Assembly (NCBI RefSeq): GCF_001610975.1
Contig: NZ_CP013342.1
Span: 1,426,001 to 1,490,000 of the forward strand
Reading direction: 5' to 3'
DNA: 64,000 nucleotides
Source: Sphingopyxis terrae subsp. terrae NBRC 15098
GTDB lineage: Bacteria; Pseudomonadota; Alphaproteobacteria; Sphingomonadales; Sphingomonadaceae
Below are positions 33,177 to 41,484 of the stretch, piece after piece (the stretch's first letter is position 1; each line of letters opens with the position of its first letter). The notes below the pieces were generated by a model. It saw nothing but the letters and a program-made list of their open reading frames with translations, did not search any database and was not told the origin of the DNA. The position numbers and the translations under genes were made by a program.

Positions 33177-35333
33177 CTATTTCTCCACCCCCAGCTGCGT
33201 CAGCACGAAGGCATATTCCTCGGCATCTTCGTGGAGCGCGCCCCAACGGCCCGATTTGCCGCCATGGCCCGCGCCCATGTTGGTGCGCAGCAGCAGCGTC
33301 GCGTCGCCCAAGCGCGTCGCGCGGAGCTTGGCGACCCATTTGGCGGGCTCCCAATAGGTCACGCGCGGGTCGTTGAGGCCGGCCGACACCAGCATCGGCG
33401 GATAGGCCTTCGCAGTTACATTGTCGTAGGGGCTGTACGACAGCATATAATCAAACGCGGCCTTGTCGGTGACCGGATTGCCCCATTCGGGCCATTCGCC
33501 CGGGGTCAGCGGCAGCGTTTCGTCGACCATCGTGTTGATCACGTCGACGAAGGGCACGCCCGCAAGGACCGCGCCCCACAGCTCGGGCGCCTCGTTATAG
33601 ATCACGCCCATCACCTGCCCGCCCGCCGAGCGGCCCTCGACCGAAATCCTGCCGGCGCTGGTGTAGTTTTTCGCGATCAGCCCCCTCGCGACATCGATGA
33701 AATCGTTGAAGGTGTTTTTGCGCTCGGTCGTCTTGCCCGCGAGATACCAGCCGCGGCCCAGATCGTCGCCGCCGCGGACATGCGCGATCGCATAGATCAT
33801 GCCGCGATCGACGAGGCTGAGCCGCGTGGTCGAAAAGCCCGGCGGGACGCGATAGCCGTACGAGCCATAAGCATAGAGATGCATCGGCGCGCTGCCGTCG
33901 AGCTTGGTGCCCTTCTTGTAGACGAGCGAGGCGGGGATCATCGTCTTGCCGTCGCGGCTCGGAAGATTAACCCATTCGGTTACATATTGCGTTGCATCGT
34001 AACCCGACGGGATTTCCTGCACCTTCAGCGTTTCGAGCGTTCCTGTCGCCAGATCATAATCGTAGACCGTGTCGGGCGTGACCATCGATTCATAATCGAG
34101 CCGGAGCTTGTCCTGATGATATTCGGGATTGTCGCCGAGGCCCGCCACATAGGTCGCCTCGGGAAATTTGATCCGGCCGGGGATCAGCGGCGCGTTATAG
34201 CGGCGGATATCGACCTGATCGAGCCCGTCCTCGCGCGCTTCGATGACGAAATAGTCGCGGAATATCGACAGGCCGGTGATGTAACTATGGTCCGATCCGG
34301 GGATCAGCGTGGTCCACCTGCCCGGATCCTTCACGCTCGCGGTGGCGATGCGGAAGTTGGGATGCTCGTCATTGGTGTGGATGTAGAGCGTGCCGTCGCG
34401 CTCATCGACGCTGTACTCGCGGCCCTTCTGGCGCGCCGACACCAGTTGCATCGGCGCTTCCGGGTTATCGGCGGGAAGAAGATAGACCTCGCTCGTCTCG
34501 TTATCGCCCGTCGCGATCACGATATAATTGTCGGCGGCGGTCTTGCCGATCCCCACCCCGAAGCCGATGTCGGGTTCCTTGTAGAGAAGCTTGTCGTCGG
34601 CAACACTCGTCCCGAGCTTGTGCAGCCGGACATTGTCGGTGCGCCAATTCTCGTTCGCGAGGCCATAGAGGATCGCGTCGTTCCCCGACGTCCAGACGAG
34701 CGAGGACAGCGTGCCCGGGATAACGTCGGGCAGCTGTTCGCCCGTTTCGAGATTGCGGATGCGCGCCTCGAAGCGTTCGGAGCCATTTTCATCGAAGGAA
34801 TAGGCCATCAGCCGGCCGTCGGGGCTGATCGACAGTTCGGCGAGGCGGAAATATTCCTTGCCCTCCGCCATCGCGACCTCGTCGAGGATCAGCTGGGTCT
34901 GGCCCGCGCCGGACGCGGGCTTGCGATACCATTTCTTATATTCGGCGCCCTCGTCAAATTCGACCCAATAGAGCCAGTCGCCGTCCTTCTGCGGCACCGA
35001 CGAATCGGCTTCCTTGATGCGCCCCTTCATCTCCTGAAACAACGTCTCGACCAGCTTCGCGTGCGGCTTCATCGCCGCATCGAAATAGGCGTTTTCGGCC
35101 TTCACATAATCGAGGATGTCCGCGTCATCGATCACCGGATAGCTCTGGTCGCGGAGCCAGAAATAGGGATCGGACAGCGTTTTGCCGTGCAGCGTGACTT
35201 CGTGCGGCCGCCTGTCGGCGACCGGGGCGGCGGGGCTGGTGGTCAATATCGTCTCTTTCTCTTCGGCGAACGCGCTGCCGGGCGCGACAAGCGGGGTGGT
35301 AATTGCGGCCAGAAACATCCAAATAGCGCGCAT
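33177..35333 (-). CDS. Exported S9 family prolyl oligopeptidase (oligopeptidase B-like)
   Basis: 718 residues from ATG 35333, giving a signal peptide MRAIWMFLAAITTPL...GSAFA (cleavage near residue 23). N-terminal seven-bladed beta-propeller (about 60-430; DPYFWLRDQ at the domain edge) and C-terminal alpha/beta hydrolase with nucleophile Ser in SVEGRSAGGQVMG, Asp in SAGLNDPRV and His in GAGHGGKSG. Cuts after basic residues in peptides shorter than about 30 residues in characterised OpdB enzymes. Periplasmic form. Confidence 0.9.
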   Translation of the reverse strand: MRAIWMFLAAITTPLVAPGSAFAEEKETILTTSPAAPVADRRPHEVTLHGKTLSDPYFWLRDQSYPVIDDADILDYVKAENAYFDAAMKPHAKLVETLFQEMKGRIKEADSSVPQKDGDWLYWVEFDEGAEYKKWYRKPASGAGQTQLILDEVAMAEGKEYFRLAELSISPDGRLMAYSFDENGSERFEARIRNLETGEQLPDVIPGTLSSLVWTSGNDAILYGLANENWRTDNVRLHKLGTSVADDKLLYKEPDIGFGVGIGKTAADNYIVIATGDNETSEVYLLPADNPEAPMQLVSARQKGREYSVDERDGTLYIHTNDEHPNFRIATASVKDPGRWTTLIPGSDHSYITGLSIFRDYFVIEAREDGLDQVDIRRYNAPLIPGRIKFPEATYVAGLGDNPEYHQDKLRLDYESMVTPDTVYDYDLATGTLETLKVQEIPSGYDATQYVTEWVNLPSRDGKTMIPASLVYKKGTKLDGSAPMHLYAYGSYGYRVPPGFSTTRLSLVDRGMIYAIAHVRGGDDLGRGWYLAGKTTERKNTFNDFIDVARGLIAKNYTSAGRISVEGRSAGGQVMGVIYNEAPELWGAVLAGVPFVDVINTMVDETLPLTPGEWPEWGNPVTDKAAFDYMLSYSPYDNVTAKAYPPMLVSAGLNDPRVTYWEPAKWVAKLRATRLGDATLLLRTNMGAGHGGKSGRWGALHEDAEEYAFVLTQLGVEK

Positions 35334-35403
35334 CAAGAAAACCCCCGCAGCGTCGCCCCGGTCGGGCAGGAATTGGCTGCGATGTAGAAACAAGGAACAG
35401 CGC

Positions 35404-37230
35404 ATGTCCACCCCCGACCATGCAGACCGCCTCGCCCGCCTGCGCGCCGAACTCGCGCGCCGGGGCCTCGACGGCTTTGTCGTGCCAATCAGCGATGAGC
35501 ATTTGAGCGAATATGTCGGCGCCTATGCACAGCGCATGGCGTGGCTAACCGGCTTCGGCGGATCGGCCGGAACCGCCGCAGTGTTGCCGGCGAAGGCGGC
35601 GGTGTTCGTGGACGGCCGCTATACGGTGCAGGTGCGCGACCAGGTCGACGGATCGCTTTATGACTATGTCGGGGTGCCGCAGTCGAGCGTCGCCGAATGG
35701 CTGGGCGCCAATGTCAGCGCCGGGCAGAAGATCGGCTATGACCCCTGGTTGCACGGCATCGACTGGGCGCGTGGCCTTGCGGCGGCGCTGACCGCAAAGG
35801 GCGCCAGCCTGATTGCAGTCGACAGCAACCCCATCGACGCAGTGTGGGATGACCAGCCGGCGCCGAGCGCCGCGCCGATCGCCGTCTATGATACCGAGCA
35901 GGCGGGGCAGTCGGCGGCCGACAAGCGCGGCGTGATCGCCGACTGGCTGAAGGGGCAGGGGCTCGACACCACCGTGATGACCGCGCTCGATTCGATCGCC
36001 TGGACCTTCAACATCCGCGGCGAAGACGTCAGCCACACGCCCGTCGGGCTTGCCTTTGCGCTGCTCCACGATGACGCCACCGCCGACCTGTTCGTTGCGC
36101 CCGAAAAGATTACCGACGCGGTGCGCGCGCATCTCGGCAACAGCGTGCGCATCCACGACCGCGCCGCCTTCGATCCTGCGCTCGCCGCACTGGCGGGCAA
36201 GCGTGTCGCGGTCGATCCCGACCGCGCGGTCGCTGCAATCTTCACCGCGCTTGAAGGCGCGGGCGCAAAGATCGCGCGCCACCGCGACCCGGCGGTGCTG
36301 CCCAAGGCGATCAAGAACAGCGCCGAGCTTGCCGGCACGCGCGCCGCGCACGTCCGCGACGGCGTCGCGGTCGCGCGCTTCCTCAAATGGATGGAAGAGG
36401 TCGCGCCGAAGGGCGGGCTCGACGAACTCGGCGCGGCGGCGAAATTGCGCGCCTTTCGCGACGAAAGCGGCGTTTTGAAGGATCTGTCCTTCGATACCAT
36501 CTCGGCCGCCGGTCCCAACGGCGCGCTGCCGCATTACAAGGTCGATGAAACGACCAATCGCGCGATCGAGACGGGCACGCTCTATCTCGTCGATTCGGGC
36601 GGGCAATATGCCGATGGCACGACCGACATCACGCGCACCATCGCGATCGGCGAACCCAGTGCCGAAATGCGCCGCCGCTTCACCCAGGTGCTGAAGGGGC
36701 ATATCGCGCTCGCAACCGCGCGCTTTCCCAAGGGGACGCGCGGAAGCCAGCTCGACATCCTCGCGCGCCAGTATCTGTGGGCCGACGGGGTCGATTATGC
36801 GCATGGCACCGGCCACGGCGTCGGTGCCTATCTGGCGGTCCACGAAGGGCCGCAGCGAATTGCCAAGCCCGCCGGCGGGCAGGCAGGAACCGAGGAGCCG
36901 CTCCACGCGGGCATGATCCTGTCGAACGAGCCCGGCTATTACAAGGCGGGCCATTTCGGCATCCGCATCGAGAATCTAGTGGTGGTCGAACCCGTCCGGA
37001 TCGAGGGGGCCGAGGAGGATATGCTGGGCTTTGAAACCATCACCTTCGCCCCGATCGCGCGCAATCTGATCGTCGGGGCGATGCTGTCGCCCGCCGAGGC
37101 GGACTGGCTCGACGCCTATCATGCCGAGGTGGTCGAGAAGCTGTCGCCGGGGATGGTCGCCGCCGACCGCGAATGGCTGGCCGCCGCCTGCGCGCCGATC
37201 GATCGCGGCGTCGCCGCGCTCGCGGCCTGA
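35404..37230 (+). CDS. Xaa-Pro aminopeptidase, M24B family
   Basis: 608 residues from ATG 35404 (MSTPDHADRLARLRAELAR), with AAGGAA upstream. Three-domain long aminopeptidase P (XPNPEP1-like): two creatinase-like N-domains (about 1-310), then the pita-bread catalytic domain with metal ligands D in VDSGGQYADGTTD, H in GTGHGVGAYLAVHE, E in SNEPGYYKAG and E in GIRIENLVV. Removes an N-terminal residue before Pro. Divergent from the oligopeptidase gene, 70 bases apart. Confidence 0.93.
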   Translation: MSTPDHADRLARLRAELARRGLDGFVVPISDEHLSEYVGAYAQRMAWLTGFGGSAGTAAVLPAKAAVFVDGRYTVQVRDQVDGSLYDYVGVPQSSVAEWLGANVSAGQKIGYDPWLHGIDWARGLAAALTAKGASLIAVDSNPIDAVWDDQPAPSAAPIAVYDTEQAGQSAADKRGVIADWLKGQGLDTTVMTALDSIAWTFNIRGEDVSHTPVGLAFALLHDDATADLFVAPEKITDAVRAHLGNSVRIHDRAAFDPALAALAGKRVAVDPDRAVAAIFTALEGAGAKIARHRDPAVLPKAIKNSAELAGTRAAHVRDGVAVARFLKWMEEVAPKGGLDELGAAAKLRAFRDESGVLKDLSFDTISAAGPNGALPHYKVDETTNRAIETGTLYLVDSGGQYADGTTDITRTIAIGEPSAEMRRRFTQVLKGHIALATARFPKGTRGSQLDILARQYLWADGVDYAHGTGHGVGAYLAVHEGPQRIAKPAGGQAGTEEPLHAGMILSNEPGYYKAGHFGIRIENLVVVEPVRIEGAEEDMLGFETITFAPIARNLIVGAMLSPAEADWLDAYHAEVVEKLSPGMVAADREWLAAACAPIDRGVAALAA

Positions 37231-37240
37231 GAGGCGCGGC

Positions 37241-37702
37241 ATGGACCGGGCCAACTGGGCAGTCCCGCGCGCCGATTTTCGCGTCCAGCAGGATGTGCGC
37301 GTCCGCTTCAACGAGATCGACGGCCAGAATATCGTCTTCAGCGGCAATTATCTGATCTACGCCGACATCGGCGTGACCGAATATTTTCGCGCGCTGGGCG
37401 AAGGGCAGCCGGGCCCCTATTTTCACCAATATGGTACAGATATCCGCGAAGTACATAGCGAAATCGACTATCACGCGCCGGCCCGGCTCGATGAGTTGAT
37501 CACCATCGCGGCGCGCGTCAGCCACTTCGGGCGGACGAGCTTCACGCTGCACTGTGCAATATTTCGCGCCGCCGAACGGCTGACCGATATCGAGATCAGC
37601 TACGCCCATCTCGACCTCGATACGGGCAAGCCGACGGCGCTTCCGGGGAGCTTTATCGCCGAAGTCCGGCGATTCGAAACCCGCTTGCCCATTCAGGATT
37701 GA
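37241..37702 (+). CDS. Acyl-CoA thioesterase, hot-dog fold
   Basis: 153 residues from ATG 37241. 4HBT-type hot-dog domain: VRFNEIDGQNIVFSGNYLIY, where the catalytic Asp of 4-hydroxybenzoyl-CoA thioesterases is in the EID position, and REVHSEIDYHAPARLDELIT. Full single-domain length. Ten bases after the aminopeptidase stop, so co-transcribed. Substrate unknown. Confidence 0.88.
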   Translation: MDRANWAVPRADFRVQQDVRVRFNEIDGQNIVFSGNYLIYADIGVTEYFRALGEGQPGPYFHQYGTDIREVHSEIDYHAPARLDELITIAARVSHFGRTSFTLHCAIFRAAERLTDIEISYAHLDLDTGKPTALPGSFIAEVRRFETRLPIQD

Positions 37703-37757
37703 GGTAGGCGGTTCGCGCCGAACGTCGCCGATTCGCGTTTCTCCACCAAAAAGGTCG

Positions 37758-37797
37758 AAAAAAAAGGGCCGCCCGAGGGCGACCCTTGAAAGTTTTT
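37758..37797. terminator. Bidirectional terminator after the thioesterase gene
   Basis: Hairpin arms 37764-37774 (AAGGGCCGCCC) and 37777-37787 (GGGCGACCCTT) pair with one mismatch. On the minus strand the stem is followed by eight T (A-run 37758-37765), a near-ideal terminator. On the plus strand it is followed after six bases by TTTTT (37793-37797), so it also can end the thioesterase mRNA. Confidence 0.78.
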
Positions 37798-37798
37798 G

Positions 37799-37929
37799 GG
37801 AGAGGATGCCTAAAAGGCAAGTGTGATATTGCACTGCACAATTGATTGTGCAACTGCGAAATAAGCATCCGGCATTGCAAAATTTGCAATCGTTGGCATC
37901 GATAGCATGCAAAGCATGCAATCCTCTCC
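37799..37929 (-). ncRNA. Candidate structured small RNA (strand tentative)
   Basis: An AT-rich 131-base block in a GC-rich genome. Perfect 9-base outer arms GGAGAGGAT (37799-37807) and ATCCTCTCC (37921-37929) enclose four hairpins: GCCT-AAA-AGGC (37808-37818), TGCACAAT-TG-ATTGTGCA (37835-37852), ATTGCAAAATTTGCAAT (37874-37890) and GCATGC-AAA-GCATGC (37905-37919). A strong minus-strand terminator with a T8 tract lies just beyond (37758-37787), suggesting an independent RNA on that strand. Alternatively it is the plus-strand 5' leader of the downstream membrane protein-ribD-ribE operon. No known RNA family recognised; it is not an FMN riboswitch. Confidence 0.45.
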
Positions 37930-37978
37930 GCGCGCACACCCCCTCGCAAATCGGCGCGACATCGCCTAGATTGGCGCC

Positions 37979-38443
37979 ATGTCTATGCTCAAAAATTGGG
38001 ATGTCGGCGGCGGCCTGTCGGATTTCTGGGCCTACATCCGCGAACCGCGCCCGCACCGCTGGACGGTGTGGGGCCTCGCGATCGTGCTGCCGCTGCTGAT
38101 CTTCTACGGCTTTTCCAAATATCTTGTGCCCTACGAAAGGCCCAAGCCGCAGATCATCTATTTCGAAAACTGGAAGGCCGACCGCAGCGAAGCGGAGATA
38201 CGCGCCGACTGGGTGGCACGCGCCAAGGAAACGACGCGCGCCAACGCCAAGCGCCGCGCCGAATTCCAGCGGCTCGCGGACATGATGGGGGTCGAGTATG
38301 ACGCCAGCGAAGCCGAGAAGGTGACGCGCGAGACGCTGGGCAAGGAAGCCGACGCCATCGAAAAGAAACCCGAGCCGCCAAAGCGCTCGACGCTCGCAGA
38401 GCGGGCAGCGCGTGGCGCGGCGGCGCCCGCGACCCAGCCCTGA
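37979..38443 (+). CDS. Single-pass membrane protein of unknown function
   Basis: 154 residues. Polar N-terminus, one membrane helix (about residues 31-48, WGLAIVLPLLIFYGFSKY), then a charged helical region YFENWKADRSEAEIRADW rich in Glu/Arg/Lys and a Pro/Ala-rich tail. Positive-inside analysis leaves the long helical part periplasmic or cytoplasmic unclear. It lies 5 bases before ribD, so it is probably the first gene of a ribD-ribE transcript. Function unknown. Confidence 0.78.
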   Translation: MSMLKNWDVGGGLSDFWAYIREPRPHRWTVWGLAIVLPLLIFYGFSKYLVPYERPKPQIIYFENWKADRSEAEIRADWVARAKETTRANAKRRAEFQRLADMMGVEYDASEAEKVTRETLGKEADAIEKKPEPPKRSTLAERAARGAAAPATQP

Positions 38444-38448
38444 CCCCG

Positions 38449-39420
38449 GTGCGCGCCGATGCCGAGTGGATGGCCGCGGCGATCGCGCTGTCGCAGCGCG
38501 GGCGCCCCGATGCCGCACCCAACCCCAATGTCGGCTGCCTGATTGTCAAGAACGGCCGCGTCGTCTCGCGCGGCTGGACGCAGGCGGGCGGCCGGCCGCA
38601 TGCCGAAGCGATGGCACTGGCGGCGGCGGGCGACGCCGCGCACGGCGCAACCGCCTATGTCAGTCTGGAACCCTGCGCCCATGCGAGCACCCGCGGCCCG
38701 TGCTGCGCCGACTTGCTGATCGCCGCTGGCATCCCACGCGTCGTCGTCGCCGCGCAGGATCCCGATCCGCGCACCGACGGACAGGGCATCGCCCGGCTGC
38801 GCGCGGCAGGAATCGCGGTCGAGAGCGGCCTGCTTTGCGGTGAAGCGCAGGCGGCGATGGCCCCCTGGTGGTCGCGCGCGACGCGCGGCCGGCCGTTCGT
38901 CACGCTGAAGCTCGCGACTTCGCTCGACGGCTGCATCGCGATGGCCGACGGTTCGAGCCGCTGGATCACCGGCGCCCCTGCACGCGCGCACGCGCATCTC
39001 GAACGCGCGCGGCATGGCGCGATCCTGGTCGGGCGCGGTACCTTCGAGGCCGACGCGCCGACACTCGACGTCCGCCTGCCCGGACTTGCGCCGCGGAGCC
39101 CGCAGCGCCTGCTCCTGACGCACGGCGATGCCCCCGACGGCTGGACCGCGCTCGCTGCGCCGGACGCTGTGGATGCGCTGCCGATCGATTCGCTGCTCGT
39201 CGAGGGCGGCGCCGGGGCGGCGGCTGCCTTTCTTGCCGCCGACCGCGTCGACCGGCTGCTTCTCTATCGCGCGCCGATCCTGATCGGTGCCGGCCGCCGC
39301 GCGCTTGGTGACATCGGCCTCGGCGATCTGGCGGGCGCGCACGGACGTTGGCGACCGGCCGACAGTCGGATGCTTGGCAGCGACCGGATCGACGTCTACG
39401 AGCGCATCAGGAAGGAATGA
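38449..39420 (+). CDS. ribD: Riboflavin biosynthesis bifunctional deaminase/reductase RibD
   Basis: 323 residues, GTG start at 38449. N-terminal cytidine-deaminase-like domain: zinc ligands in RPHAEAMAL and SLEPCAHASTRGPCCADLL. C-terminal dihydrofolate-reductase-like domain begins near residue 145 (RPFVTLKLATSLDGCIAMAD; SRWITG; GAILVGRGT; LLVEGGA). Performs the second and third steps of riboflavin synthesis after GTP cyclohydrolase II. Followed immediately by ribE. Confidence 0.94.
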   Translation: MRADAEWMAAAIALSQRGRPDAAPNPNVGCLIVKNGRVVSRGWTQAGGRPHAEAMALAAAGDAAHGATAYVSLEPCAHASTRGPCCADLLIAAGIPRVVVAAQDPDPRTDGQGIARLRAAGIAVESGLLCGEAQAAMAPWWSRATRGRPFVTLKLATSLDGCIAMADGSSRWITGAPARAHAHLERARHGAILVGRGTFEADAPTLDVRLPGLAPRSPQRLLLTHGDAPDGWTALAAPDAVDALPIDSLLVEGGAGAAAAFLAADRVDRLLLYRAPILIGAGRRALGDIGLGDLAGAHGRWRPADSRMLGSDRIDVYERIRKE

Positions 39421-39428
39421 CCGCCCCC

Positions 39429-40055
39429 ATGTTTACCGGCATCATCACCGACATCGGCACCATCCGCAGCCGCGAGGATCGCGGCGACACGCGCCTCGTC
39501 ATTGGCACCGGCTATGACGTCGACACGATCGACCTCGGCGCCTCCATCGCCTGTTCGGGCGCGTGCCTGACCGTCGTCGACAAGGGCGTCGATGACGGCA
39601 GCAACGGTCCCGGCGGCTGGTTCGCGATCGACGCGAGCGGCGAAACGCTGGCGCGCACCGCACCGGGCATGTGGGATGCAGGGCGCCGTCTGAACCTGGA
39701 GCGCGCGCTGCGCGTCGGCGATGAACTGGGCGGACATATCGTGACGGGGCACGTCGATGCAGTCGGCCGGATCGTCGGGGTCGATCCCGTCGGCGACAGC
39801 GTCAAATTGACCGTCGAGGCGCCGGCATCGCTCGCGCCGCATATTGCACCCAAGGGGTCGATCACGCTCGACGGCATATCGCTGACCGTGAACGATGTGG
39901 CCGACCAGCCGGAGGGTACCGCGCATTTCACGCTGAACATCATCCCGCACACGCAGGAGATGACGACGTTGAACGAAGTGGCGGTCGGACGTCCGGTCAA
40001 TCTCGAGATCGACGTCCTCGCGCGCTATCTCGCTCGGATGCAGGCGCGCGGATGA
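39429..40055 (+). CDS. ribE: Riboflavin synthase alpha subunit
   Basis: 208 residues from ATG 39429 (MFTGIITDIGTI, the conserved N-terminus); an ATG at 39417 that overlaps the ribD stop would add MTAP. Two homologous beta-barrels: first with ACLTVV (residues about 40-45), second with GHVDAVGRI and GSITLDGISLTVNDV. Makes riboflavin by dismutating two dimethyl-ribityllumazines. Overlaps the downstream membrane protein by 4 bases. Confidence 0.94.
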   Translation: MFTGIITDIGTIRSREDRGDTRLVIGTGYDVDTIDLGASIACSGACLTVVDKGVDDGSNGPGGWFAIDASGETLARTAPGMWDAGRRLNLERALRVGDELGGHIVTGHVDAVGRIVGVDPVGDSVKLTVEAPASLAPHIAPKGSITLDGISLTVNDVADQPEGTAHFTLNIIPHTQEMTTLNEVAVGRPVNLEIDVLARYLARMQARG

Positions 40056-40414
40056 GCGACCCGCGCCGCCAGGCGATCGTCCGGCTGCGCATCGCGATCT
40101 GGGCCTGCGCCATCCTGCTGTTCGCGATCCAGTTCGTCCATCACGCAATCGGCCTGTTCCTGCCCGCGATGGCGCTTGCGCTCGTGCTGCTCGCCGCGGC
40201 GGTCCAGCATGTCGAAACGCGTCTGCAGCGGCCGGCCAAAAGCTATGCGCGGGTTGTGGTCGCATCGGCGGCGGCGGCGCTGCTGTTCATCGCGCTGCCT
40301 GCCTATTGGCACGGCATCATGTGGATCGGTGCGCTGCTTTGGGTCGGCTTTACCGCCGCCGGGCTTGCCTGGTGCATCCAGTATGAGCGCACCGAGCCGC
40401 TCGACCGCCCCTGA
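40052..40414 (+). CDS. Small membrane protein, unknown function
   Basis: 120 residues with about four hydrophobic segments: RIAIWACAILLFAIQFVHH (about 12-31), LFLPAMALALVLLAAAVQHV, VVVASAAAALLFIALPAYW and GIMWIGALLWVGFTAAGLAW. Overlaps the ribE stop by 4 bases, so it is translated with the riboflavin genes. No family recognised. Confidence 0.75.
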   Translation: MSDPRRQAIVRLRIAIWACAILLFAIQFVHHAIGLFLPAMALALVLLAAAVQHVETRLQRPAKSYARVVVASAAAALLFIALPAYWHGIMWIGALLWVGFTAAGLAWCIQYERTEPLDRP

Positions 40415-40423
40415 AACAGGCCG

Positions 40424-40894
40424 TCAGCGCTCGGCCCAGCCGGCCGCGATTTCGGGATCGGCGGCAATCATCGAACGGCGCATCGCGAGCCGGCCGATCC
40501 GCAGCAGTTCGGCCTTGCGCCGCGCGGGCGCGAGATTGCAGCTCGCGGCCTCGCGCACCACGGCGGCGCCATAGCGGTCGGCGACGATCAGGCCCGAGGT
40601 TTCGGGGCGGTAGCCCTCGGTCTCGAGGATCGCGGGGTCGAGGCCAGACGCGAGCGCCCAATAGAAGCGGTCGCACCAGTCGCAATAGTCGGGCCATTTG
40701 CCGTCGCCGTGCAGATCGGCGCGGCTAACCTTTATCTCGACGATCGTGATATGGCCCTTCGCGTCGATCGCGGTGAGGTCAGTACGGCGGCCGTTGGGGA
40801 GCGTCACCTCGGGGATCGCGACGAGCCCCTGCTGCGCGAACAGCCGGCACACGCCGCGCGCGACGTCCGCGGCGGTCAGCAGGTCACTCGCCAT
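40424..40894 (-). CDS. MmcB-like DNA repair protein (DUF1052)
   Basis: 156 residues. The nuclease-fold core VTLPNGRRTDLTAIDAKG then TIVEIKVSRADLHGDGKWPD carries D...ExK, a PD-(D/E)xK-like motif, followed by YCDWCDRFYWALASGLDP. This matches the alphaproteobacterial MmcB family linked to DNA-damage response in Caulobacter. Lies 13 bases after ssb on the same strand, a fitting DNA-repair partner. Confidence 0.85.
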   Translation of the reverse strand: MASDLLTAADVARGVCRLFAQQGLVAIPEVTLPNGRRTDLTAIDAKGHITIVEIKVSRADLHGDGKWPDYCDWCDRFYWALASGLDPAILETEGYRPETSGLIVADRYGAAVVREAASCNLAPARRKAELLRIGRLAMRRSMIAADPEIAAGWAER

Positions 40895-40907
40895 CGCTCA
40901 GAAACCC

Positions 40908-41453
40908 TCAGAAGGGGACGTCGTCGTCCAGATCGTCGTCGAACGGCGGACGTCCGCCGCCCGAGGCGCCGCCGCCGCCCTGGTTCCAGCCGCCGCCCGA
41001 ACTGCCGCCGGACGCGGCGCCACCCTGATCCCAGCCGCCGCTCGATCCGCCGCCCTGCGACCAGCTATCGCCGCCGCGCGAGCCGCCGCCGCCGCCGCCA
41101 GGCGCACCGTCGAGCATGGTCAAGGTGCCGCCCATGCCAGCGACGACGACTTCGGTCGTGTAGCGATCATTGCCGTCACGGTCCTGCCACTTGCGAGTGC
41201 GCAAGGATCCTTCGATATAAACCTTCGAGCCCTTTTTAAGGTAGCGCTCGACGACGCCGACGAGGCCGTCGCCGTTGATGACGACATTGTGCCATTCGGT
41301 GCGCTCCTTGCGCTCTCCGGTCATGCGGTCCTTCCACTGTTCGGAGGTCGCGATGCGGATATTGGCAATCTTGCCGCCGTTCTGGAACGACTTGATTTCG
41401 GGATCGGCGCCCAGATTGCCGATCAGAATAACTTTGTTGACGCTGCCAGCCAT
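40908..41453 (-). CDS. ssb: Single-stranded DNA-binding protein
   Basis: 181 residues. OB-fold at about 1-110 ([60 protein letters not shown]), then a Gly/Ser/Gln/Trp-rich linker with GG repeats, and the acidic interaction tip [10 protein letters not shown]. Binds ssDNA as a tetramer and recruits repair and replication proteins through the tip. Upstream of the MmcB-like gene. Confidence 0.96.
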   Translation of the reverse strand: MAGSVNKVILIGNLGADPEIKSFQNGGKIANIRIATSEQWKDRMTGERKERTEWHNVVINGDGLVGVVERYLKKGSKVYIEGSLRTRKWQDRDGNDRYTTEVVVAGMGGTLTMLDGAPGGGGGGSRGGDSWSQGGGSSGGWDQGGAASGGSSGGGWNQGGGGASGGGRPPFDDDLDDDVPF

Positions 41454-41484
41454 GCCGCTCCGCTCCGCTTGAATGTTGGAAGGA

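Noticed and set aside
33231..35387. About 720-codon plus-strand frame opposite the oligopeptidase
   Set aside because: Antisense shadow; the minus strand has a full S9 catalytic triad.
37799..37978. FMN riboswitch upstream of the ribD operon
   Set aside because: The conserved RFN core sequence is absent; the structures seen here are different hairpins.
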